From Stratiolaelaps scimitus (taxonomy: Eukaryota > Arthropoda > Arachnida > Mesostigmata > Laelapidae), in assembly GCA_019614645.1 (NCBI GenBank), contig JABWDB010000005.1, positions 16,419,001-16,483,000 of the forward strand: DNA of 64,000 nucleotides, read 5' to 3'. Below, one piece after another: positions 49,601 to 61,800 of the stretch (position 1 is the first letter of the stretch; every line of letters begins with the position of its first letter). The position numbers and the translations under genes were made by a program. Below the pieces are notes generated by a model that did no database searches, was not told the DNA's origin, and saw nothing but the letters and a program-made list of their open reading frames with translations.

Positions 49601-51966
49601 TGGGTGCACAATACACTGTGACTGTGTTATCGAGCTACAGAACTATACGATATATCGCCACATGTGTCAATTATACAATGATGGCACATTGACAAATGGT
49701 GAGTTAATCAACTACAGTCACACTCAGTCTCGTCATCATCATAAAGGGTTCAGTTGTGTTGTTTTGTCGAGTAAAGCCGGCCGAAGGCAGTTTGACCCGA
49801 TCGGTCTGACAATTGTGATGCGCCACGCGTCGTCGTCGTCGTAAAGGGCCATTTCAACGAGTCTAAAAGTAGCGATTTTTCGCGATGACTGGCAGGTCTG
49901 CTATCCTCATATTTACGGGGGTGGCTGGAGCGTTCATTGGCAACGGTGAGGGCGACGCACGGGGGCTAACACCAGATTCGCGGAACGCCACCAGAAACGT
50001 CGAACGAGGAGAGACACATCCTTGACGGCAGGCCATTGTTAGCGTCTGAGGTATTTCTGATGCCGGCAGTGTTTACAGGCGCGATGATGGTAATGATACC
50101 CGTCTAATGCATAACTACAATAGTAATAATAATAGTTGTAACTGTTTTTCTTTGACTTATGAATTTACTGATCAGTAATTATAAAAAGTACATTTTACAG
50201 AATCACTTGCACACGATGTCCCCAACGCTATGAGCCATAGATTGAGAGACTAAACGAGTTGCTAGTGAATGGAAACGATTATTAACAAACTTACGCCGCT
50301 TCCGCATGGAGCTTGATACGCCTATGCGGTTTATACGTGTCCCTTGTTGCTGAGTAGACATAACAAGTTCGGCTTGACAAAGCTAATAAGGTCATATATA
50401 CAGATATACTGCCATGTATCCAGTCATTTGTTGGCGCACTTCCAACAAGGCCCCAACATACTCTCTACATCCATGTAGGGCACGATACGCCAAGCACATG
50501 CGATCATCGTTCGACAGGGTCGCTCTATTAGTGCGAACAGGAGTGCTGTTGACAGTTAGGGATTCCTCATGGAGAGAGGCGCCCCATTCTCCACCGAGAA
50601 AGGCAGTCTGCAGTAAAAAGCAAACACGCGGATTCACTCGCCTCGTCTCGTTTCGTAGCCGTAATGTGGAAGAGTAGACCCTCCGGCGGGGGCGAGCTCG
50701 AGGACATTTCATTTCGGTAAAAGAAGGACAATGAAGAGAAATCTGTCCAACAGCTGAATGTAGCAGGAAAGTCGCGATTCGTAGCCGGTGTCAGACGTCG
50801 CAACAGCGGCAGTGTCATTGGCGCTGTCCCGAACGACAGACTCCGACGGGTCCATAGGCGCAGACGATTCACTCACGCTGATGACTAAGGCTCTGTGAAC
50901 AACGACAAAAAATATGAAGCAATGTTTTTTGTGGTGAACGAGGCCATCGTTGGGATACCGCTGAGAGATGGACAGACAGAATGAAAGCGAGATAGCAGTT
51001 GTTTTAGTAGTTGAAAATAGTGATAGAATATCGTGGGTGAAGGTGGAACATCCACAGGCGTTTCTGAATAGTAATAGACGAAAATCCTATATATATATAT
51101 ATATATGTAGCTTCATACAATGCGCACGAACTGTTGAATAGCCGTGAGAAATTTGTTTTTGAATGAGCACAACTCATGTTCAGCTGGTGTGACGCATGGT
51201 GCAGGCCATCTTGAGGTGCCCATGTGAACATCTTCCAAGTCACGCCCGCCTCTCGAAACCGGATGGGCGCCTTTCGGAATCAGATGAGGTTTGATGTCTT
51301 TCCTTATTTTTAAATTTAAAAAAATGAAAGTAAATATAAGCTTCCAAAAACCTGTGATACCTACATCCCGTATATCATAAATATCGGACCATGGGATAGA
51401 CGCGACATTTCTCAATTCAGTCCCCGCAAACGCGACTTGATACAGATGACTCGTCTGCAATCGTGATCACTGGCTGAAGAAAAGTGTACTAGAATTGAAT
51501 TGTTATTCTCTCTTCATCAACCATATATCCTTCGGACAGGGGGGTCTAAGCGGTGATGTCTGTGTCAGGTCATATATATCGGCCTTATCGTTACGCGAGC
51601 TAAACTCCTATTTATTGTCAACGACTTCATAGCTCTTACCTCGTCGGCATATTTACTCTTGCGACACCTACTATATTGTATCCTAAACCGGTAACCAGTC
51701 TCTGTCCTGGTGACTCCTTCATCATCCATTCACGAATTCACCATGTAACTGTCTTCGGTGGCCAAGCAGACCACTATCGCCACCATCAGAGCGAATCTAC
51801 TCTGTCTGCGCGGAGGTCTACCGCGATGCTGCCATCATTTTATAATCAAGAAGGACCGAGCCGTCGGCCACCTCGTCAATACTTGTAGTGCTGCCGCTAT
51901 GTTGTTTATAGAATTCACGAATTGAACAGGCGACAACCATGCTCACCTGACCTGACGTTCACTTGC

Positions 51967-51993
51967 TCTTAAGACACCAACGGTGTCTTAAGA
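51967..51993. repeat. Perfect hairpin, 12-bp stem and 3-nt loop
   Basis: TCTTAAGACACC, loop AAC, then GGTGTCTTAAGA. All twelve stem positions pair. No T-run follows, so it is not a typical Pol III terminator. Confidence 0.95.
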
Positions 51994-53069
51994 AGTCTCA
52001 GCGGGCAGCACAAGTTGTAGTAGTAGTAGTGTTTGGTGGAAGTCGTACCTGAAACGGTAAGAGCAGGAATGCACGTTGTTGCCTTGAAGCATTCCGCCTA
52101 TTGTCCCGGTCGTCAAAAAAAACGAGTGAAAAATGCCCAAAAGGCATGAAAAGGACTGAAACAAACGATGATCGCTAATTAACCGCGTAACGATGTCTTA
52201 CAATAAACGGCTCACCGAATGGTTCGATTCATGGTCGAACACAGAAACCCCTTCAGAGAAGAAGTCCACCAGTGTCATAGTATCGCCAGCATCTGTGACA
52301 ACAACAGCAGCCATAAAAGCAGCATAATAGCAGTTGGCCAGGAATAGAAGCCGGCTGGAGGTAACAGGCGCAAAATAGAAATCGCTCACACGATTACAGC
52401 TCAGCCGGAGTTCGGCTTCAGCAGAGCACAGCAGCTAAACCAATGGGAAAATAATTGTTTTCCCGTTTTATTTTTCCTTCAGCGCATCGTTCCTATCATC
52501 TAAGCGACAGTTCGCGTCCAATTTAACTCCTTCTTTGGAGGAACAGCCCGGCAACAATCAAACAACAACAACGACGACGACGACGATGACAACAACAACA
52601 ACAGTAACAGTAATATTCATAATAGAGAGACTCAATTATGCTAATGATTACGGATTGGCGACGAAAACGATCTGAAACAAGATATCGACGCTTCGAGAGC
52701 AGTCTCCACCCTGTTGTTCCTTTCGGGTCCATATATATATATATATATATATATATGTAGCTGTTTCGGGTCTCATGAACACACCTGACTGACTGTGCTG
52801 ACATCGTTGCGTAGTGACTCCCCGAGCAGCGTTCATTGTTTGTATTATATACCGGAACACTATTCCTATAATATTCTGTTTGTGGCCAGGAGTTGTGTCC
52901 ATGAGCCTATGCTTGTCTATATAGATATGCATATATGTATTTATATGTGAGAGTATCTCTTCGTCACTGGCTCCCTCGACGCAGATTTTGTTGTCGCCTA
53001 TCTGCCTTCACCCAATATTATTGCAACGACTCGGCCCAGTCAACCTCACCACAGTAGCACCGCCGGACG

Positions 53070-53099
53070 TCGTCGACGACGACGACGACAATAACAACA

Positions 53100-53130
<31 letters not shown>

Positions 53131-53142
53131 CAACAACAAGAA
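53070..53142. repeat. Compound trinucleotide repeat (GAC/CAG/CAA)
   Basis: GAC units are followed by CAG units and then CAA units. In one plus-strand frame it reads as Asp, Asn, Ser and Asn runs inside a 60-codon open frame (52988-53170), so a coding origin cannot be excluded. Confidence 0.85.
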
Positions 53143-54555
53143 TAACAGCCGCCACAACAACACACAATGATTTTGTTTGTTATTTATCTATTTGCAATGA
53201 ATATGCAATATATATATATATATGTATATATCTATCGATCGTTTCAGCTTCCGCTGATGACTGCCAGCTCCTGCTGCCGTTGCCGGCGATGGGCTCCGCC
53301 ACCGCTGACGACGACAACGACGACGATATTCGATCGGTGTTGTTTATCGATGATGCGATATGAGTGAGAGCGACGCTGCGATGATTAGAACAATGATGAG
53401 ATAGTGCCGACCGTTCTGGCGACAGTGGCAGTGGTGCTGGTGCTGGTAACAGCAGCATCAGCAGCAGCAACAATGGTGTGGCTCTTGCCTCCGCTGTTGA
53501 TCATGCTAATGGATATGATTATTCAAATGGCGATTATTTTTTTGTTTTCGTTGTTGTCGCTCCTGCCAGCTTTCGGACAACAATGCCAACAACACGGGGC
53601 GATAGGGATGATCGTCATCGATGGCCAATTACTGGTGAACACACAGACGTGAGGTAAAATCAGATCGATCGGGCTGACCGATTAGCAGCGGATTGCTGCA
53701 GCCGCTGCTGTTGATGTAGCGATTTTTTGCATCTGCCTCGGCGGCCAGTGACGCGGCCAAAATAGAGAAACTCTAGCCGGCCTAGACCAGGCCCGGGGGG
53801 GGTGAGAACGGATCTTGATGCTACCTGATGATAACAACGCTCCACAGACGAATTGATTATATCAATAGTATGAACGTCATTAACGCGAACGATAGCACGG
53901 GCAATCGAGCGAAATGTGAGAGCGCTCACAATAAAAATATGATTAATATATTATCGCATATACATTGTTCGTCTTCTATTGATATATTCCATTCCTTTCC
54001 ACTCGCGATATGCATACGATATCGCTGGTCTTCACTATGCAGTTGACAAGCAGAGCGCTGCTCGGTGTCTTCAATATAACGCAAGCAAAATAGTGTTGAT
54101 ATTCATAAGTCGACCATCGATCGACGGTGACCACGCCTGGTCAGAGACGTTTGCATTTCTCAGTTCTAACGGTCCATTGCATGATACGATCGTGTGGGTC
54201 AATGGTATCCCTCATGAGTACGTTCGACACTGTGCCGTCTTCACCATCGTCGAAACATCGCATCGTGAAGAATCACGATCTGTCACCACAGCAGATCATA
54301 TGCGATGCTATTGTCCCCAATCGTTGACGCCCAACCTCAACTTAGGTGAGGTTTGTTGACTCAACAGCGGCGTGTCTCGGCTTCGGCAACAGAATGCTGA
54401 ATCATTTTGGATAATACTGGGCGAGACGAGTGCCGCACAATGATATGATATATAATAGTACGTCAATCGGGACGGATCTGTATGAAGGCCAACTAGGGCC
54501 TGAGGCGGCAGAGTTCACTTGGCTGACACGTTTCCTCTTCGTGCACGTCGGCATG

Positions 54556-54593
54556 ACCTATACCCATATATATATATATATATGGGTATAGGT
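54556..54593. repeat. Perfect 38-bp palindrome with a TA core
   Basis: ACCTATACCC at the left and GGGTATAGGT at the right flank an (AT)9 core. The whole 38 bp equals its own reverse complement. A further TA tract follows at about 54596-54612. Confidence 0.95.
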
Positions 54594-54848
54594 GTGTATA
54601 TATATATATATACGGCTTCCCCGTGCCTCGGTCGTCTACGATCGATACCGAAATTGCGTACGGGGGTGTCACCGGAGTGAAGCGGTGAGCCGTTTTACTG
54701 CCGACGCCTTCCAAATGCCCGTTTCGTTGCCTTTCGATGATGGCCTGCGCTCGGCCGGGCTACTCTAGTTCGGTGTACACACCGATAAACACATGGCCTA
54801 GTCGTCAACACCCGATGACGCTGGCTACTACTACAACTACTATGCTCA

Positions 54849-54870
54849 TGTGTGTGTGTGTGTGTGTGTG
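54849..54870. repeat. (TG)11 microsatellite
   Basis: Uninterrupted TG tract of 22 nt. Confidence 0.9.
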
Positions 54871-56254
54871 CGGCTCGTCGTAAGCGACTCAACTCATTGG
54901 AGTCACTGATGAGGCCTGGGTAGCCGTGGGGGCTACGCCCACGCCTTACGTGCGCATGTGTGCCTAAACTTGAAAGGACTGACTCCACTTTACTCGAGGC
55001 ACTGACGAAAAAAAAACGACCTAGCCTAGGCATAATCGTTTCGCATCCGAATGCCCCAGCGAAGCGTCGAAGTTGGCTTTGAGGTCTGACCGACTTCTGA
55101 ACAGGTCGCGGATAAACGTACGCTACGTCTGAATCAAACCATACGCAGACTATTGCAGGCTCGCCCAGGAGAGAACCGTACAGGCTAGGCAGCTACAACG
55201 AAGAGACAAGCCTTTGGATCTGGCTAAGACGAGGCGGCGTTATGGTCAGCGGAGTCGGCAGGTTCACAATCCAGCCCTATGCGGAGTATATCCGTTGTCT
55301 TGGTGCCTGAAAGCGTGGTGGTGGTGGTGGTGTTTCATTTTTCGCCCTCAACTTTTTTCTGATCTGGCGACTCGTTTGCGACCAAGAGACGCCAGACGCT
55401 AGACGCGAATTCACCTTGCTTGCCTGCGCGACTACCCGGGCTTGCTTCGCCGTCAAAGGTCAATGTTCGTTGTTAGTCTATTCAGCCACACCCCTCTATC
55501 GTCTACCCATGAACCTGTTGCCGTTGAGGCATAACGGCGCGGTCGGGAGAGTAATATGAAAGATATTCCATAATCTAGACTATAGGATAAATTGTTCCTA
55601 GAACTTAGATTGTTGCTAGCGACCGATGCGTTAAAGGCATTGCAAGTAAACCACTGACGAGGTGAAGAACTCAAACGTAGATCGTTTTTTTGCTACGAAG
55701 CTTTACAAGGTTACAATTCGAATAGTTGAATAACAGTGGGCACCGTAATTCTGTTTGAGGTTGCGTTCGATTTGCCAGCTAGATCCTGAGCGGAGAGCAC
55801 GACTTGTCTATGCTTTGTGTTGTTTTGGCAACACCAAAACAAATGAGTGCTTTCTCATTGATTGACGTATGTGTTCAGTGTTGAGTCACCATATCGTTTT
55901 TAACACTACCATAGCACCTCAACAAACGGAGGCACGGTTTGCATATTCTTCAGTCATTCAGTCATTAATAATAGTTTGTTTGCCAGTCACTGATGAGCGA
56001 TCCAGTTACAAAATGTATACGTGACGATAATGGATTGACCCGACGAATACACATGAGTGAAGCACAGGAATTAGACGAGGCATGATGATGACCGAACGGC
56101 GTCAGGTCGAGGCAATTCGATGCTAATCGCGTACCATTATGGTCAGCCGATAACACCGCTTTTCGCATAGGCGTTTCGTTTTGATAGTCAGCAACCCCCA
56201 ACTCGTGAAGCGGCGACACTTCTCATCGATGTTTCTTCCGCCTCGGCATATACG

Positions 56255-56279
56255 TGCGCGTGTGTGTGTGTGTGTGTGT
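56255..56279. repeat. (TG)n microsatellite
   Basis: GTGCGCG followed by an uninterrupted TG tract. Confidence 0.9.
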
Positions 56280-58478
56280 TTGAAGACCTGGAACGATATG
56301 GACAAAATGCTCCACTTCAGAATTGCTCATATACACACGCAGACACATATACAAGCGGCATTCTTTTCAGCTTTGAAGGGCTATCTATTCGGTCCAGTGT
56401 AACTGGTCTAAACATTTGCCTCCGTGAGGTAAACACCAGCATTGTAATAAGCGTCTAGCGGCCCTGCGGCATGGAGTCGTTTTCAGTCGGGACGCGCACC
56501 GAGCGCCGCTTTCCATAGGGAAGCAGCAGTAGATTGCGGCGAATGGATGTCGAATGCCGAATGAATGAATAGTCGTCAGTGTGTATACTCTCACGTCCTC
56601 GTCGGGGAGTTGTTTTCGTGCATGTGTGTGTGTGTGTCTGTCACTATATTGGTGCTGGCTATCGAACCTTCGTCGCGGACGATTGGTCAGTCGGATGGTC
56701 GAGGTAAACAGCGAGAGGAATGAAAAACTAACCGCGAGGAGCAGCCGATCGTGTAGCTTTCCTTTTGGCTTTCAGCGGGCCCGAATGGACCAGAGCACTG
56801 GCGACACCTGTGTCCATATGAAGGTGGACCGCCGTCTCGTCGAGTTGGAGATATGCGTTGTGTCTGCGCGGTGCGTGAGGATACGTGCCTGTCCGTGGGT
56901 TTCTAGATGGACCGAATCCATAGTCCTCTACGTCGAGCCGTTCCTCCGATACAAACGTGATCAATTACTGCTAGGAATAGCCAGATCAGTGCGTTTTTCC
57001 TGCAAAAAAAAAACCCAAAGTTTGTTGAGTAGATGATGACATGTTTGTTGTCGTGGTGTCGACGGGCCGCAGAACGGGCTCGACAAAATGCAAGCCCGAT
57101 GTAGATTTGGCCGTGGAAGTCACATGGAAACCGCGTGGCAAAGTATGCTAGATAAAGTATATTCACTGCTTGCTTAACTTGTCTCTCGTGCCGATGCTGT
57201 GATGAACACAAACAAGCTATCTTTCAGTGGGGACGAATCTCCACTTCGAACCAGTACAAGAGGACGATGCTTGTCTATTGATTGCATCGATTTTGGGCCG
57301 ATTCAATGAAACCTGCGATGTTTATCTACAAACAACATCATGCTCAGCAGCAACAGCATTTCCCATTACGGAAAAAATGAAATATCCCTTTGTGAAAGCT
57401 TTCGACCGCAGACTGAACATTTATTTGGCATATAACGAATGGAGTATTTCGGGCAAATCGATTTGTTATCTATACATAAACACAGGCGGACAGGCCATTT
57501 CTGACAGCTATTTGTGAGCTATTCATTCGATTATTGAGATATCTAGAGATATCTATCACGCGCGCGCGCGTCAACACTCATATACACACGCACACACAGA
57601 GAGAGACCATACACTGATCCAATGAATGTAGCCTCCGCTTCATCATAGACTATTACGAACGATGGCCGTTATACACTCGTCGAAATAGCACCGTCACGTT
57701 TATAATATCTGCCCTTAAAAAGAGCCCTGCTGTCAGCTAGTATCAAGCAAAGGCAACGCTAGCCACAGAGGTACAACAGCCTGAATGCACAATATCGATC
57801 CGACGGTATAGGAACGGTGGAACGGCTTTCAGAATTTTCCTTCTTTAAAGGGTACCCCCAAGACCGCTCTAGCTGCTCGCAGTTGACACGCTTTCTTAAA
57901 CGTTATCTTACAGATAGGCTGACCATCGTTGCAGGTCGATTCTGCTACGCAAATGTCACGTTTGTGACGGTAGCGGGAGAATTGTGTGATGGCGTAAACC
58001 GATTAATGTTGTGACCCCGTCTGCGCTATTTTGATTATATGCGATTGCCTAAGCAGACGGTGTGTGTGTGTGTTCGTGTGTGGATCAGATAGCGTTCGAA
58101 CTTGGGAGCACTGGACGATTCATTGAAAACAAACACTCAAATATGAACAGGCTCGTTCAGTAGTATACTGTGCGAATGATGCAATTTGTGATCACAAGCG
58201 TATTAGTGGTTTTCATCTAGAGAAACATTGATACACATTCTGTTGTTCCTTCATGATAAGGAGATACGTGCATGTGATATACAGATGCATCAGAAACATG
58301 GGGTCAACAAGTCGAGTTACAAACAAATGACGCCTAAACAAACGTGAGTGCTTGATTCCGCAGTGTACAATCGATGGCCTGCCAGCTTTCCAATATCGGC
58401 TTGCAATAATCCACGTCTCAAATCATACCTGAGTCATATCTCTGAATATGTCGGTCTGATTCGTCATTCGAAGATCAG

Positions 58479-58511
<33 letters not shown>

Positions 58512-58516
58512 CTCTC
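58479..58516. repeat. (CT)n microsatellite with CTAT interruptions
   Basis: A CT tract of about 24 nt followed by tatctatctctctct. Confidence 0.9.
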
Positions 58517-58800
58517 TTTAAGATATCTCTCTGTGGTTCTCTCTCGAAGGGGGTATCGCGACTCCTGATGTGAGGACGGAGTGTCTATTCGTTAGCCGCT
58601 GTCCCCACGGACGCGTTTATACGATACTCATACGACTACTGCCTACCCAGCACTTCGAGAACAAGCACTTTTCACTTTAACCGCCAACTAGGGTCGGAAG
58701 AGACCTAAATGCAGTCGAAAGTCGTTCCTGTGAAAGACTCTGCACAGCTTTCAACAACACGGCGATTTCGTGCTCAAGTTGCGTCGAAAACGATTTTCGA

Positions 58801-61800
58801 ATCCGGAGAGAATCGTTGCAGCCGGCGAGGCCGGGCGTCGGCGAGAATCAAGTGTTGCCCGCGTATGATATGATTCCAAAGCAACGGGTTCCTCGTTAGT
58901 CTTAACCACTTTAACGTAACTCGAACGAGGGAGGGAGGGGGATGGTCGGCGGCTGAAACAGATCTTCTCTTGTTACGAACTCTGCCAAGCGGTTTCACTA
59001 AGCGTTGTATAATAATCAGCCCTCTCAAAGCAATCAGTTTTCGCCATTCGTTTCGTTTGAATGTTGCTGTCCCTTGTCCGATTGCCAGAGTTCGTAATAG
59101 TTTTCTGAACCGCTCGAGTCCAGCTACGCGTCCAGCGATCAGGGCCTGCTACTGCTGATTGTTAATAATGCTTCCGTTGCCGTGATTATTTCAATTCAGT
59201 TATACATAAGTGGTAGAAGCTGTTCGGCGGGAACGCTGAGACCGACTCGTTAAGGAAAGGTCACAGAGCAGAAGGATGATGAGGAGGTGGCGGCGGCGGC
59301 GGCGGCCGTGAAGTCGGCGACGCCCGACGTGTTTGTCCTGCGATGTAATACGCTCCAGTAACACGTGAGTTACCCGCTGGAACCCTCCGAAATACGGTCT
59401 GAATACGGGATAGTGACATACGCCGAGACGGCAAGTCTCTCAGCCAAGAGATATAATAGAATATTGCTCAGCGGCCTGTATGACCGTTGGAAAGCGTCTG
59501 GTGTTCAGAGTGTGAGTAGCAGGTCGGAGACAGGCCTGTCTGCACATGATAGTAATGAATCGTGCCAAGAAGCTGTATAGGGATCAAACTGAATACGTAT
59601 GTGCCTTGCAGATGCGATTCGTGAATGTTAAATAGCTTATCAATTTATGTACGTCTAATTTAAATGTGATGTGATTACTGTATACATATGTACGTGATGT
59701 CCTATCGACTGCAAAATTAGGCATCACATCAAGGTACAGATGTTAGATAAATGAAAATTAGTTGAGAGACAATGCTGAGTGACCCCACAAGAGTCGTCAG
59801 AGTTCCTCGTCACAAACTCGCAGTGAATTTATTAAGGGGGACTACCCAATATTCGGGGTCGTTTTTTTTTTTTGCTTTGAATTTAAATTGAGTTTAAAAA
59901 GCGCTACTCCATTTGCGGTTCTGGCCGCGATTCAATTTTGTTTCTCTCGCCTTTCTCACTGTCCAGCTCGGTGAATATCGGTCTTAGGGGTGGCGGTACG
60001 GTTGGTTACGTAAGTAAAAATATCGGAGCCTTCTGCAAGCATGAATTAGCTGCTCGATTGACGCGGCCTGCTCGTTCGAATGGAGCGGACTGTGGTGATT
60101 GTGCTGCTTGGCCCAACGTCGAGCGATACACCTGCTCTGATTGTTTTGACGCTGCTGTGGTAGTACTCCCTGCGGCGCAATATCCTGTTCACCTGTTCGA
60201 CTCAATACGTGGCCCCCATTCGGAGTTACGGCAACGATTTTATCATTCTCTCTCTCTCTCCCGCTCCCTCTCTCTCTCTCTGTTCTATATGTAGCTATCC
60301 TCAGTCTCGCCCTGTCCGTAGTATACTGCAGTCAGTGGTTGCGTCTCAGCTTCGGTAAGAGAGAGACTTCTCTGTGTTCCTCCTCTTGTTGCCGACGATG
60401 GGGCCGAACGATAGGACGGCACACCGTCCAGGGCCACTCCCAAGTCGCACCGCAGAGAGTCTGTCATCCGCTTCGAAAGCAACCGATAGCTCACAACGAC
60501 CGTACCGAGCGGCAGTATATCTGTCCGGCGGGCGCCGATCGGCCCACGCCCTGTCTTCGACTTCTTCGGTTGTTCTTCGGTGCTCACAACAACAGCAACA
60601 ACAACAACGCTATCATCTTCGGCAAAAAAAAACGAAGATGTTCGTTCATCATGAGGTTCGTCCTCTCCTCGCCTTCGTCATCTTTGTAGATCCCCTTAGA
60701 ATCGCGTGTTTATCGTATGCGGCATAGCGCTGTTCTTGCAGTGGACGAACAGAGTACGGTGATCGCGCGCTGGTGCTGGTGCATAACCTCATCCACTTCT
60801 CTACCTTCTCGTCGTTCGCTCATCGTAAGCCTGAGGCGGCCCCGTAGCGGAGGGGGTAGTCATTGCCCTGCCGGCATCGTCCCTCCCAAACTTTTTTTTC
60901 GGTATTCTTAACGCCGCGGAGAATCGATCGGTGATGACGGCTACCACCGGTGCGGCGGCTGGCAGGGATGCGTAATTACGCGTGTGTCGATGTACGCCAG
61001 TATAGGGCACTGTGTGCAAAAGATGGGCAAAAAGAGAGAGGGGGCGGAGTGATAGGCACAGAGAAACTGGACCGATTCCCTCGTTCAGGCAGCCACTGCT
61101 CGGTTCGGCGTTCTCTCTTCTGTTATGCTACGGATTCGCCTCCTTTTTTGCTTCTACCTGCTGCTGCCTCAGCCACAGCTCGCCGTAGACTCGAAGGTAC
61201 CAACGTCAGGAATCACCACGACAATGATGGTGATGATAATGGCCGTGGTGGCTGCGGAGGCGGTGGCGCACCGGCTTGAAATTAGTGAACAAGTGCATCG
61301 GCAGGTACAGCAGAGGGCAGCGAAGGGGACTGTTCGTTCTTGAGGGCAATTGCTCGCCAGGGTGGAGCGAAAGAGAGGTCCGTATCCATACGAACATTAG
61401 CACGGTGTACCATTTATGCCGCCGACGTATTTAGTAATGTTGTACATAGCTCACGGGAGACACACGGATATACGATACATATGCAGAGGAAAGGACTACA
61501 GGAATAGGTTGATCTGGCCGTGCATCTCTCGTTGAGACGCCATGGGCGGGGACTGCGGCATGCCGGGTGTCGATGCTGAAGGCAACGTTCACTGTGTTGA
61601 ACGGTCTGCCCTAGCGAAGACGTGCGTTATGTACGCGTCCATACACATAACGAATGATTGAACATAACCATTGGTGTGCGCACCCTAACGGCCACTAGCA
61701 TCATATAGAGCATCTGTTTGAACGATTGGGACCGACTGAACTGTGTGTTGGAGGACAACGGCAGGTTTGTTAGAGGTACGGGAAGTAGGTGGGGTACCCC

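Larger units (their letters stand above)
43561..52500. other. Mixed non-coding DNA
   Basis: It contains a (CT)n tract (43561-43600), a small GC-rich CTG/GCC-rich patch (48890-49220), a (TA)n tract (51090-51108), a 27-nt perfect hairpin (51967-51993), and several frames under 120 codons without recognisable domains. Confidence 0.4.
52501..58800. other. Microsatellite-dense non-coding DNA
   Basis: Simple repeats are frequent: AAC/GAC (52560-52602), TA (52730-52757, 53207-53232), GAC/CAG/CAA (53070-53142), TA within a palindrome (54556-54593), TG (54849-54870, 56255-56279), CG/CA (about 57560-57600) and CT (58479-58516). One frame after an acceptor-like site at 57227 is discussed among the findings. 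No gene is supported. Confidence 0.4.
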
